A stretch of 40,497 bases of DNA. It comes from a virus. Positions 7,304-16,293 of this stretch are shown piece after piece. Both the position numbers and the translations under genes were made by a program. The notes below the pieces were generated by a model. That model did no database searches and was not told the DNA's origin. It saw nothing but the letters and a program-made list of their open reading frames with translations. The stretch covers positions 1 to 40,497 of IMG/VR virus record IMGVR_UViG_3300042937_000590; one strand, 5' to 3'. Positions within the stretch are counted from its first letter, which is position 1; each line of letters begins with the position of its first letter.

Positions 7304-9777
7304 GCGGCCCGTGGGAGCGCTACGCCACGCCTTCGCCCGCTGCCGCCGGCCCGTGGACGAAGTACGCCGCTTCAGCTCCAACCGAGGGCGGCGTGCAGGA
7401 TTGGGAGCCGGAAGGCTACAGCGGCGGGCAGATGGCCGCGCGCAAGGTTGGATTGGCCGCTCAGGGCACAACTGACGCCCTTATCAGCAATGCTGCGGCC
7501 CCCTTGGATATTTCCGGGTGGTTGTCTCGTGCCACCGGGCTCGTTGGCCAAAATACGCCGCCCATCAGCGCGGCATTCAAGCAGGCAGCCGATGATGTGG
7601 CGTCTGTGCCGCTGCGTATCCGAGATGCCGTTTCACAGGGCTCCTTCGATCCTCTGTTCGCGACGCGCGATGCCTACGGCACGAGAATCGATCCCGTTAC
7701 GACCGGCGAGCGCACGGCCTACGGGGCCGGGCAGGGCGCGGGTAACGCGCTGGCAATGGTTGCGCCCGCTGGCGTGGTCGGCCGTGTGGCTGCTCCTGGC
7801 TCTGTTACTCAAGGTGTTGCCAGCACGCTTGCAACGCAGCCTGTAATGCAGACCGTTGCGGGTGGCGTCGCCGGCGCTGTCACGGGCGCCACTGACAACC
7901 CGTGGTATGGCTTGGGCGCTGGTGTTTTGGCAGGCGTTGGCCTTCCGTATGCGTCCAGTGTCACTAAGTCCCTTTTCCAGCCGTTCACATCTGGAGGCAG
8001 GGACGCGATTGTCGGGCGGACGCTGAACACACTGGCTGATGACCCGGTGCGGGCCTCGGAAAACATGCTCCGCTACAGGTCTCCGGTGCCAAACCGGGGG
8101 CCGAATGGGGAGCCGGGCTTCCAGCTATCAGCGGCGAAAGCTTCCGGCGACGACTCATTGATGGCGACTGAAAACGCATTGATGCGAGCCGGCACTGGCT
8201 TTGGACAGCAAGCAAACGCCAATAATGCGGCGCTGACGCGGGCGCTTGATAGCCTCAACGCAGGCGGCGATCCTCGCGCATTCGTCGCCGCTCTTGGCAG
8301 GCTGGACGCGAACGCCGCGATGCGGGCGCAAGCCGCGCTTGATGCGCTTCCGCCCAGCGTCGATCCGACAACGGCCGGGCGCGCGATCCAGAACGCTCTC
8401 CGGGGCCGCTTCGACACGCTGGTAACGGCCCGCAGCCAAGCGGCAGACCCGCTCTATGAAGCGGCGAGGGCCTCGACGCAGCCCGTACCGGCGCTGCCTT
8501 TGGCGTCTCTGGTCGATGATCTGGCGCGCGCCAACAAGGGCGAGCCACGCGCGGCAATGGAGCGGGTGAGGGCGCTGCTATTCGATGCAGACGGCCAACT
8601 CGACCGGACCGCAAGCGGCATGATGGCCTCGCGCTCAGCGATTGGCGACATGCTCGACAATCCCCAGATCGGCAACAATACGCGAAGGCTGTTGCTTGAA
8701 GTCCAGCGCCAGTTGGACACTGCACTCGCGGCAGTGCCGGAAGAGCAGCTAGCGCGCGGGGTATTTGCCGAGAGAAGCGTGCCGCTTAATCCGTTCGACG
8801 CCACGCGAGGCAACAAGACCGTTGCGGGTGCGATCGCGCAAGACCGCCGAAGCGGCACCTTCCTGCAGACCCCGGAGCAGGTGACGGGCAATTTCCTCCG
8901 GCCCGGAGACGCCGGAACCGCAGCGATCCGCGAACTACGCGGTACAGATACCCGCGTTCCGTTGAATGCGCTTGAAGGCGTGGTTGCAAGCCGGGTTCGG
9001 GAAGGCGCTTCCGTTGAGAACATTCGCCCGGCGGTCAACGCGCTTTCCCCGCGCCTAGGGCAGCAGGTCGATGACGTTCGCGCAACAGGCACGCTTGCGC
9101 AGGGCTTCCGCTCGTCGCCCGCCGGCCGCTTCCTGACAGGCGACCTTGATGCCGCCGTGAAGTCCACGCTCGGCGCTCCGGACAGCGCCAACCGCTTGCA
9201 GTCTTTGGCTATGTCTGTCGGAGACGATCCGCAGGCGGTGGCTGGTCTGCGTCGCGCCATTATCGACAACTTCCGCGCCAGCGCCCGGTCGAAGGTTGCA
9301 GAGGACACGATGGGCAATCCCAACCTCGTGGCGGCTGGTTCCGCCCGGTGGCTGGAATCCAATCGCGAGGCGCTTAGAGGCATCCTGACACCGGACCAGT
9401 TGGGCGGCTTGGAAGCCATCACTCGCGCTCTCAAGGATCAGGCGCGGACCGCGACCAAGGTCGCCGGGTCTGATACCGCGCGCAACCTCGCGACACAGAA
9501 CATTGTCGATAGTCTACTCATTAAGGGCGCGGGAGATTCGGCAATTATGGCGCCGCTCCGCAAGACGCTCAATCTTGTCTACAGCGGCAGCAACGAAAAG
9601 ATCGCAGACCGGCTTGCAGAGGTTATGCTTGACCCGCAGGTGGCGGCGGCTTTGATGCAGCGCCCGACCGTGCAGAACATCACGCGCGCCACCACGGCGC
9701 TGGACCGGGCTGCACTAGCTACCGCAGTCGGCTCCAACGTCGAATCCCGCCCCACAAATCCGCTGCAAGCACGATGA
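7300..9777 (+). CDS. gp16-like large ejection protein
   Basis: Protein of 825 residues starting at GTG 7300 in a GTGA overlap. The N-terminus has two PW-Y-type repeats (GPWERYATP, GPWTKYAAS), followed by a hydrophobic Ala/Gly-rich stretch at about residues 145-215 that could insert in a membrane, then a long helical region with many Arg/Ala/Leu. Position as the third and largest ejection gene matches P22 gp16 (609 aa), which helps DNA cross the inner membrane. Sequence similarity to gp16 itself is not obvious to me, so the call rests on order and composition. Confidence 0.7.
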   Translation: MSGPWERYATPSPAAAGPWTKYAASAPTEGGVQDWEPEGYSGGQMAARKVGLAAQGTTDALISNAAAPLDISGWLSRATGLVGQNTPPISAAFKQAADDVASVPLRIRDAVSQGSFDPLFATRDAYGTRIDPVTTGERTAYGAGQGAGNALAMVAPAGVVGRVAAPGSVTQGVASTLATQPVMQTVAGGVAGAVTGATDNPWYGLGAGVLAGVGLPYASSVTKSLFQPFTSGGRDAIVGRTLNTLADDPVRASENMLRYRSPVPNRGPNGEPGFQLSAAKASGDDSLMATENALMRAGTGFGQQANANNAALTRALDSLNAGGDPRAFVAALGRLDANAAMRAQAALDALPPSVDPTTAGRAIQNALRGRFDTLVTARSQAADPLYEAARASTQPVPALPLASLVDDLARANKGEPRAAMERVRALLFDADGQLDRTASGMMASRSAIGDMLDNPQIGNNTRRLLLEVQRQLDTALAAVPEEQLARGVFAERSVPLNPFDATRGNKTVAGAIAQDRRSGTFLQTPEQVTGNFLRPGDAGTAAIRELRGTDTRVPLNALEGVVASRVREGASVENIRPAVNALSPRLGQQVDDVRATGTLAQGFRSSPAGRFLTGDLDAAVKSTLGAPDSANRLQSLAMSVGDDPQAVAGLRRAIIDNFRASARSKVAEDTMGNPNLVAAGSARWLESNREALRGILTPDQLGGLEAITRALKDQARTATKVAGSDTARNLATQNIVDSLLIKGAGDSAIMAPLRKTLNLVYSGSNEKIADRLAEVMLDPQVAAALMQRPTVQNITRATTALDRAALATAVGSNVESRPTNPLQAR

Positions 9778-9940
9778 CGCGCGTCCACACCCACGCGGCC
9801 CCGACGCCGATGACTAGCACGCAGAGCAGCCACGATTGCCCGGTCGGCAATGGGTCTGTCGCGGCTTGGTATCGATCGAAGGCAAAGGCCGCGCCGACCG
9901 ACACGGCGAGCTGTGAAAGCTCCATCCAACCAATTCGCAT
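9719..9940 (-). CDS. Possible antisense two-TM membrane protein
   Basis: Minus-strand reading frame of 73 residues filling the unusually large 180-base gap between the ejection and tail-fibre genes. It has two hydrophobic segments (about 8-22 and 38-58) separated by a short polar loop and ends in a basic tail (GGIRRWSRLR). No good Shine-Dalgarno is visible before ATG 9940 or the internal ATG 9925. If real, it would be an independently transcribed moron such as a superinfection-exclusion membrane protein; that role is speculation. It overlaps the 3' end of the gp16-like gene on the other strand. Confidence 0.4.
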   Translation of the reverse strand: MRIGWMELSQLAVSVGAAFAFDRYQAATDPLPTGQSWLLCVLVIGVGAAWVWTRVIVLAADLWGGIRRWSRLR

Positions 9941-9956
9941 GGCGGGAGCCTAGCAG

Positions 9957-11117
9957 ATGTCCGCACTCTTCTCACCCCCGCGCTATAGCCCCATGAGCGG
10001 CAACGGCACGTCGTATCCTGCGGCGAAGCTCTACTTCTACGAGACGGGCACCACGACGCCGAAGGACACCTACAACGACGCGGACCTCGACCCGGCGCAC
10101 GTCAACGCCAACCCCGTTGTCGCGGATGCCAACGGCCTTTTTGGCGTGATTTACCTTGGGACCGGCGACTACAAGGTGATTCTGAAGGACGCCAGCGATA
10201 ACGTGCTATGGACGGTGGACCCGCAGAGCGGCCTTGGAGCGGCGGACACGCTGACTACGCGCGGCGATCTGCTCACGCGCGACGCCTCTGGTTACTCGCG
10301 TCTAGCCATCGGCACGACGGGCTACTATCTCGCGAGCAACGGCACGGACCCCTACTGGGCATCGCCCATTATTCCGCGCCTTGCCATCCAGGGCCTGACC
10401 TACGCGAACAACGGCACCGACGCGACCAACGACATAGACATTGCGGTCGGCGGCGCTATGGACGGCACCAGCGCCCGAATGATGGTGCTGGGCTCCGCGC
10501 TGACCAAGCGGCTTGATGCCAATTGGGCAGTCGGCACAAATCAGGGCGGGCTTGATACCGGATCAGCCTCAGACACAGATTACTTCATCTGGCTTATCAA
10601 CCGCTCTGATACCGACGTGACGGACGTGCTGTATTCCACGTCTGCCACGGCTCCGACCATGCCGGCGAACTACAATTACAAGCGGCTGATTGGCTGGTTC
10701 AAGCGGGTATCCGGCGCGATTGTCGCGTTCAAGACCTACGAGACAGAAGGCGGCGGCCTTAACCTCATGTGGACCGCGCCGACGCTGGACATTAACGACA
10801 CGCTCAGTACGTCGCGCCGAACCGATGCCGTCAAGGTGCCGCTCGCCTTCTCGACGCTGGCAACGATCCGTGTGTCGCTGGTGGACGCCGCAGACAATAC
10901 CCTCGCGCTGGTGTGTTGCCCCGATGAGACGGACGCGGCGCCGTCCGCAACAGCAGCACCGCTTGCCAACCTGAACAGCCATTCCGGCGCAGCTTCGACC
11001 GAGCAAAAGGAGTTGCGCATCCGCACATCGGCCACCGGCACGATTGCCGCGCGGGCAACCGCTGCGCTCGATACCTACGCCGTCTCCACGGTCGGCTTTG
11101 AGTGGTCGCGGCGATGA
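9957..11117 (+). CDS. Tail fibre protein
   Basis: Protein of 386 residues. The N-terminal 100 residues (FSPPRYSPMSGNGTSYPAAKLYFYETGT, shown here in parts: YPAAKLYFYETGTTTPKDTY, then GLFGVIYLGTGDYKVILKDA) are the virion-binding domain found at the start of many phage tail fibres. The rest is beta-rich with Ala/Thr repeats. It probably anchors the receptor-binding apparatus to the tail and starts the adhesin block 9957-15646. Its stop overlaps the next gene (ATGA at 11114). Confidence 0.75.
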   Translation: MSALFSPPRYSPMSGNGTSYPAAKLYFYETGTTTPKDTYNDADLDPAHVNANPVVADANGLFGVIYLGTGDYKVILKDASDNVLWTVDPQSGLGAADTLTTRGDLLTRDASGYSRLAIGTTGYYLASNGTDPYWASPIIPRLAIQGLTYANNGTDATNDIDIAVGGAMDGTSARMMVLGSALTKRLDANWAVGTNQGGLDTGSASDTDYFIWLINRSDTDVTDVLYSTSATAPTMPANYNYKRLIGWFKRVSGAIVAFKTYETEGGGLNLMWTAPTLDINDTLSTSRRTDAVKVPLAFSTLATIRVSLVDAADNTLALVCCPDETDAAPSATAAPLANLNSHSGAASTEQKELRIRTSATGTIAARATAALDTYAVSTVGFEWSRR

Positions 11118-11461
11118 GTGAGGCAACCTTCATCAACTTTACGGCCTTTCAGCCCTTCGAAGGCGGGAACGGCAGGCGCTTGACCGTTGGGGCGACCACC
11201 GCCCGCGTCCAGATCCCCGGAACGCAGGCGGTCACGTCTCCCGACCGGCTCCGCATTCTGATTTCAAACAACAACAGCTTCCCGGTTTCGATCCTCATGG
11301 GGCAGGACAGCGTGGAGGCGACGACGGACTGCCAGGAGGTTCTGCCGGGAACTCAGACGCTTTTCACCCCGCCAGTCGTCGCCCCGGATGGCGTATGGGT
11401 CGCGGCGATCAGCGACGCCGGGGATGGGTACATCCAGATCACCGCCGGATACGGAACATAG
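11114..11461 (+). CDS. Small tail or adhesin-module protein
   Basis: Protein of 115 residues. Start set at ATG 11114 because it overlaps the tail-fibre stop; an in-frame GTG at 11102 is less likely. Beta-rich composition with motifs RILISNNNSFPVSILMGQDSVEA and VWVAAISDAGDGYIQITAGYGT, suggesting a small all-beta structural domain. I do not recognise a named family. Located between the fibre and the first copy of the adhesin cassette. Confidence 0.7.
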   Translation: MSEATFINFTAFQPFEGGNGRRLTVGATTARVQIPGTQAVTSPDRLRILISNNNSFPVSILMGQDSVEATTDCQEVLPGTQTLFTPPVVAPDGVWVAAISDAGDGYIQITAGYGT

Positions 11462-11470
11462 GAGAAGATC

Positions 11471-11776
11471 ATGGCGAACGAGTTTGATAGCGAGCGTTTG
11501 ACATATGCCGCGATTGCGGCGGCACAGACGGCGGCAGCGGCTTTCTCTGGCGTGGGCGCGTACCTCTCGCACGTCGTGTTGCAGCCTGCCGCGCTCACGG
11601 CAGCGACGACAATCATTCTTGACGGAACGACGGTGATTTACACCTATACCGGCGGCACGCTGTCAGACCTTCGGCCTATCGTTGTGCCGCTTGGCTCTCG
11701 CAGCCGGAACGGCTCTTGGAACATCACCACAGGCGCCAACATGGCGGCACTGGCGTTCGGCAAGGCCACCATTTGA
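11471..11776 (+). CDS. Adhesin cassette, first gene, copy 1
   Basis: Protein of 101 residues with a strong Shine-Dalgarno (AGGAG). Its last 75 residues are clearly related to the C-terminal half of the 149-residue protein at 38254-38703: both share YLSHVVLQP / YLSHIILQP, TVIYTYTGGTLSDLRPI / TVIYTFTTGTLADLRPI and a final TTGA-MAA segment. Such short beta domains occur in phage virion proteins, but the function is unknown. The stop overlaps the next gene by TGATG, exactly as in copy 2. Confidence 0.75.
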   Translation: MANEFDSERLTYAAIAAAQTAAAAFSGVGAYLSHVVLQPAALTAATTIILDGTTVIYTYTGGTLSDLRPIVVPLGSRSRNGSWNITTGANMAALAFGKATI

Positions 11777-12543
11777 TGCTGTTCCGGGAATTCCTGATGG
11801 TTGCGGCGAATGCACGTCTAGGGCGGACGCTGCCCGGTGGCTGGACGCCTGCCTCAATCTCCAGCGCCACGCCGCGCGGCTTTATCGACTTTGAAGACAA
11901 TACCAAGATCACCACGGCCACAGGCGTTTCGCAGATTGTGGATTCAATAAGCGCGTCTGCCTTCGTGCAAGCGACGGGCACGGCGCAGCCTTTGCTTATC
12001 ACCAGCGCCACCACGGGCCGACAGGTCGCGAGCTTCGACGGCACGGACGACGAGTTGACGTTTGCCGGCATCCCGACCAACTGGCCGGTTGGCACGACGG
12101 CCGGCGGCATCTTCCTGGTGTGCAATCAGCTCGACACGGCGGCGAATAACCGGGTGGGGATCAGCTACGGTGGCAGTTCAACCAACTCGAACCGCAGCAT
12201 CTTTAAAATCTCTTCGCCGTCAGCCGTCCGCTGCCATGCGGGGACGGGCGTGTCGTCTGCCCCAGCAACCACGACGGCGGTCGTTTTTAACGGTCGTCAT
12301 TGTGTTTTGTTCGATGTTGGCACAGCAGAGATTCGCGCTAACATAGACGGTGTTTATGGCAGTACATCCGTCACTGCGCCGAATACATCATCCACGCGAG
12401 CGCGCATCGGTGCCAGTACGGGCACGTTGGCGGCTTCGTTCTTCCAAGGCGAAATCAGCGCGGTCGTTGTGTGGCAAGGCACTCTGAGCGCGCTGGAGAC
12501 GCAATATCTCTACCTTTGGGGCGGCAGCCGGTTGGGGTTATAA
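11776..12543 (+). CDS. Adhesin cassette, second gene, copy 1 (LamG-like lectin fold)
   Basis: Protein of 255 residues. Start set at ATG 11776, in a TGATG overlap with the previous stop. A concanavalin/LamG-like layout is suggested by SFDGTDDELTFAG, GGIFLVCNQLD, then repeated strands ending FFQGEISAVVVWQGTLSALE. This fold binds glycans in many adhesins. The protein parallels 38703-39539 in layout and in its genetic partner. It is likely part of the adsorption apparatus; the ligand is unknown. Confidence 0.7.
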   Translation: MLFREFLMVAANARLGRTLPGGWTPASISSATPRGFIDFEDNTKITTATGVSQIVDSISASAFVQATGTAQPLLITSATTGRQVASFDGTDDELTFAGIPTNWPVGTTAGGIFLVCNQLDTAANNRVGISYGGSSTNSNRSIFKISSPSAVRCHAGTGVSSAPATTTAVVFNGRHCVLFDVGTAEIRANIDGVYGSTSVTAPNTSSTRARIGASTGTLAASFFQGEISAVVVWQGTLSALETQYLYLWGGSRLGL

Positions 12544-12544
12544 A

Positions 12545-15500
12545 GTGATTCGCGCATTTACTCGTTCCACTGGCGTCGCGCCGGATGCTCCTAATTCGAT
12601 TCTAAACGGCATGACGGCTGCGAACATCCGCGAGATTTACGACAACTTCGACACGATCTATTGGCCTGAGCAGATCACGCTTGTCGGCAATCAGAACATC
12701 GACCTCAGTGAGCTTCGGAGCAAGACAAGCATCTCGCTAGTCTCAGGCAAGCCGCTTATCATCAGCGACGCATCTCGGATACTGACCGTAGGCGGCCAAC
12801 CGTCCGGACAGCGAGGCGACTTTGACAGCCTCACACACGCGCCGCGTTTTGAAGGAGAGTTTTGGCTATACGGCAGCGGAACCGCCACACACGGAACGCG
12901 CGGCGTCTTTGTGAACGCCGAAACGTATCGCCTGCACTTTGATTGGCTGTGGACGCAGAACCTTGGCGGCGGCATCCAGGGCACGCTTGGCGAAATCAAG
13001 ACTCTGACAATCGACCACTTCTTTGCGTGGCAGTTCATCGCCTTTGGCGCGGAGTTTTATTCCTCGGACCACATCAAAGAAATTAGCGAAATCTTCATAA
13101 ACGGGAACGTCGAAGGCAACACCAAAGAGGCGCTGTCTGACGGCATCTTCTTCTCGTATGGGCCGAGCGTCGGCTCGGCTGGCAAGATTGGATCAGTCGT
13201 CCGCAATGGCGTGTGCTACCGGCAGAAGTCGGTGCAGAAGATTTGGGCGGTGCGGGACATCGTATCGCGGTCTTGGGCCGTGGAGAGCGGCTCCGGCGTG
13301 GCAACGTACGTCACAGAGGATTATCACAGCGTCGTTCCAGGTGATCCAGTGTTGACCGGCGGATGCGACAACACCGCCTACAATAATCTGACGACCACGC
13401 CGGACATCGCCCTGGCCGGCACAGACGAGAAGACCATCAAAATCGCAATGGCGGTGGACCCCGGTGCGTACACCGTGCCGGGCTACTTCACCTACAGCAA
13501 CCGAACCGTGCCGGCCGGGTTCAATGACTACGAACGTCCGCGTAAGATCACGTTCTATGATGTTTCCGGCCGTGCCCAGTTGGGCAAAGTGTTCCACAAC
13601 GAGGCGGGTGGGTATGTCGGCTGGTATCGCTGCGTTGCGGACGATGCTGGTATATCCGACCCATACAACCTGTACCCGGTCGCGACGTGGTTGGCCGGCG
13701 TGCTAACCGTATCGACGTACACCGACAGCACCATGACGACGCCGGCAGATCACGAGTTGACGGCGGGGGAACTGTTCAACCTGCGCGCCTTCAACCCCGC
13801 ATCATACAACGTGTCCCTTGAGTGCGACACGGTGGTTGACAGCAACACCTTCACCGCGCTCATGACCGACGATCCCGGTGCGATTGTCAAGGTTGGCGCC
13901 TACTACAAGCCGACGGCGTCGTCCCAAGAATCGGACGGCTGGTACATCGGCGAGCGCGCCGGTGCGTACGCTATTGTCGACTGTGAGGGCCACGAGAATT
14001 ACCGCTCTAACGTCTACGACAACCGCATGACTAACGAGCGGTCGCGCATCACCGGCAACCGTTTCTACAACGCATCATACGGCGCACCCAACCCGCCAAA
14101 CCCCGTGGCCGACATCTACATGCGCCCCGGTCGAGCGAACATCACCATCACCGACAACATTCTGGGCACCGGAGATACCTGGCGCTTCGGCTCCAAGAGC
14201 TTCGTGTTCTCGGGTGTTCCGCTCGACGGCGAGTATGTGTCCATCAGGGTCAATGCGGCGACGGAGCCGACATACTTCATATTCACGACGGAAAGCGACC
14301 CTGACGCCTCGCAGCCTTCAGTGTTGATTGCTACAGGCGGCACCGCCAACGAGAACAGGGCGGCCACCATCGCCAATCTCTTGGCCGCGATTCATGGCCG
14401 GGACGACGACAATTGCCGCGCCATCCAGTGCAGCGCGCGCGATGCAAACTTGAGCACGGTTGGTCCTATCGACCGGCTTCTCATGGTCCGCACATTTGCC
14501 GGCAAAATCAGCGATGAGTTCATACTTGAGGACGGGTCTACCGTCATATCGCTGTCTCCGGGCGGCACGTCTTTGTCGGGCGGCACTGGCGTAGGAACTG
14601 CGTCCTACGGGATTATGAATGTCCGCGATGGCGACCGTGGAAACGTGGTGGAAAACAATTCCATTTCCAGCCATGCGCTAGGCGATAACAATATGGACCC
14701 GGTGGCGACTGCGCCAACGATCCGGTCGAACCTGCTGGACAATGGAGACTTCTCGCTTGACCAGCAGAACGAGGGCGCATCGGTCACGATCACCAGCCCG
14801 TCCACAAATGTTCGCGTTGTTGACCGTTGGGTGGCGACGCGCGGCACGGCAAACGTCACGGCCCAGCGTGTTGCTGGAACGGTGCAGACCTATGGCCTAA
14901 AGGTCACGGGCGCGGCGACGAATAGTTCCGTGGTGATCCGCCAGAGCATCGAGGCCAAGCGCGCGGCGGCGTTTGAAGGCAAGGTCTACACCTTCTCCGC
15001 TTGGGTCTACGGAACCGGCGTGACGCGCTGTTTCCTGCGGGTGGCAACGGCGGACGTTGCGGACAATTTCAGCGCCGTGACCAGCATCAAGAACAAGCAA
15101 TTTATCATTGGGACGACGGCGACCCGCCTGTCCTTTAGCTTCGTCGGAACCGCCGCCATTGTGAACGGGCTAGAACTTTCGTTCCGGTTTACGTCAGGAA
15201 TTGTCGCGGCGCAGAACGTGACCATTGAAGGCGCGAAGCTGGAAGAAAGCGGCGTCGTTACAGACTTCGTGCCGGACCTGCCGGAAGATACGTTGTTTTC
15301 CTGCCAGCAATACTACCGAAAGACCTTCCCGGCGGGCACGGCTCCCGCGCAAAACGCGGGCGTCACGGGCGCAGTCAATGGCGTGCAGTCTCTTGCGGGC
15401 GCGGTGGCTCAGCAGTTCCAGGTGGTCGATTTCAGCCCACCCATGCGCGCCGCGCCGACCGTGGTTCTGTTCAACCCCAGCGCCACGAACGCGCAGATCC

Positions 15501-15646
15501 GCAATACGGCGGCGGCTGCGGACTGGTCCGCGTCGGCGTCTGTGGCCGACGTTAACGGCATCACGATCAGCGGCACTGGGCCGGGCGGGGGAGCAGCCGG
15601 AGAGGCGTCCGCCGTCCACTACGCCGCCGACGCGGACTTCTTATGA
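12545..15646 (+). CDS. Large tail fibre or tailspike protein
   Basis: Protein of 1033 residues from a GTG start directly after the previous TAA; an in-frame ATG at codon 23 is the alternative. Residues 1-60 contain an IREIYDNFDTIYWPE segment. The middle has Asn/Gly-rich rungs with ENYRSNVYDNRMTNERSRITGNRFYN, suggesting beta-helix repeats. A C-terminal jelly-roll, carbohydrate-binding-like module starts near residue 720 (NLLDNGDFSLDQQNEG) and ends around 870. The tail carries FSCQQYYRKTF, a signature seen near the C-terminus of many tail fibres. It is the main candidate receptor-binding protein in the part of the genome shared by both alleles. Confidence 0.75.
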   Translation: MIRAFTRSTGVAPDAPNSILNGMTAANIREIYDNFDTIYWPEQITLVGNQNIDLSELRSKTSISLVSGKPLIISDASRILTVGGQPSGQRGDFDSLTHAPRFEGEFWLYGSGTATHGTRGVFVNAETYRLHFDWLWTQNLGGGIQGTLGEIKTLTIDHFFAWQFIAFGAEFYSSDHIKEISEIFINGNVEGNTKEALSDGIFFSYGPSVGSAGKIGSVVRNGVCYRQKSVQKIWAVRDIVSRSWAVESGSGVATYVTEDYHSVVPGDPVLTGGCDNTAYNNLTTTPDIALAGTDEKTIKIAMAVDPGAYTVPGYFTYSNRTVPAGFNDYERPRKITFYDVSGRAQLGKVFHNEAGGYVGWYRCVADDAGISDPYNLYPVATWLAGVLTVSTYTDSTMTTPADHELTAGELFNLRAFNPASYNVSLECDTVVDSNTFTALMTDDPGAIVKVGAYYKPTASSQESDGWYIGERAGAYAIVDCEGHENYRSNVYDNRMTNERSRITGNRFYNASYGAPNPPNPVADIYMRPGRANITITDNILGTGDTWRFGSKSFVFSGVPLDGEYVSIRVNAATEPTYFIFTTESDPDASQPSVLIATGGTANENRAATIANLLAAIHGRDDDNCRAIQCSARDANLSTVGPIDRLLMVRTFAGKISDEFILEDGSTVISLSPGGTSLSGGTGVGTASYGIMNVRDGDRGNVVENNSISSHALGDNNMDPVATAPTIRSNLLDNGDFSLDQQNEGASVTITSPSTNVRVVDRWVATRGTANVTAQRVAGTVQTYGLKVTGAATNSSVVIRQSIEAKRAAAFEGKVYTFSAWVYGTGVTRCFLRVATADVADNFSAVTSIKNKQFIIGTTATRLSFSFVGTAAIVNGLELSFRFTSGIVAAQNVTIEGAKLEESGVVTDFVPDLPEDTLFSCQQYYRKTFPAGTAPAQNAGVTGAVNGVQSLAGAVAQQFQVVDFSPPMRAAPTVVLFNPSATNAQIRNTAAAADWSASASVADVNGITISGTGPGGGAAGEASAVHYAADADFL

Positions 15647-15728
15647 TGAGTTAAAGCAGCGGCCCCGAGGTAACGCGCGAACGAAACCCCGGAGCCTGAC
15701 CACCCCCGACCTAAAAGGAAGGCCGGCG

Positions 15729-16100
15729 ATGACCGACAAGAACCTAGAAGCAGCGGGCAGAGAGTCAAAGCCGCGCTTCATCTTTGACCCAACTATAAAT
15801 TTGGGTCACGTCTTAACGGCCGCGTCTTTTCTGATTGTCGGCACGGCGGGTTATGTCGCCTTGGATGGTCGCGTCGGCGCGTTGGAGCGGTCACACCGCG
15901 AAGAGCAGTCTCTTCGCTACACCGCAGACCAGCAGGTGGAAACCCGGCTCATGCGCGAGGTGACGCTTCAGCGAACGCATATGGATCAAATACAGGTCCG
16001 CACCTCCGAAGATATCCGCGAAATAAAAACCATTGTGCGTGAAGGCTTCCGCGATTTGGACACAAAACTGCAGACCAAGGCCGACCGGCCGGGGAAATAA
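15729..16100 (+). CDS. Lysis-module one-TM coiled-coil protein, holin candidate
   Basis: Protein of 123 residues. ATG 15729 has an AAGGAAGG ribosome-binding site. One hydrophobic segment at about residues 24-45 is followed by a long charged, probably coiled-coil tail. Its place just upstream of the endolysin makes it a holin or lysis-accessory candidate, but a single TM with a large soluble domain is not diagnostic. The gap 15647-15728 holds no gene. Confidence 0.65.
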   Translation: MTDKNLEAAGRESKPRFIFDPTINLGHVLTAASFLIVGTAGYVALDGRVGALERSHREEQSLRYTADQQVETRLMREVTLQRTHMDQIQVRTSEDIREIKTIVREGFRDLDTKLQTKADRPGK

Positions 16101-16101
16101 C

Positions 16102-16293
16102 ATGAACCACCACCCGCGCATCATCAGTGAGCAGGGGCAGCCCCTACGCCTCAAGGTGTGGGACGGCGAGCGTGATCTGTCCTTCAAGGTGAGCATGGGC
16201 GAACTGCGCAACCTCGTCGCGGACGGCATGGATATTCTCATGCGGGAAATGCGCGAGCGGGAGCGCCGGGAAAACGAAAGGTACACCCTATGA
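16102..16293 (+). CDS. Small conserved-looking protein of lysis module
   Basis: Protein of 63 residues starting two bases after the previous stop. It has a beta-like first half (PLRLKVWDGERDLSFKVSMG) and a highly charged helical second half ending RERERRENERYTL. Its stop overlaps the endolysin start (ATGA). I do not recognise a family. The coupling to the endolysin suggests co-translation. Confidence 0.65.
   Translation: MNHHPRIISEQGQPLRLKVWDGERDLSFKVSMGELRNLVADGMDILMREMRERERRENERYTL

Noticed and set aside
8454-9434. Long minus-strand open frame of 326 codons
   Set aside because: Runs antisense to the gp16-like gene; Arg/Ser/Ala-rich composition typical of the shadow of a GC-rich gene, with no family features.
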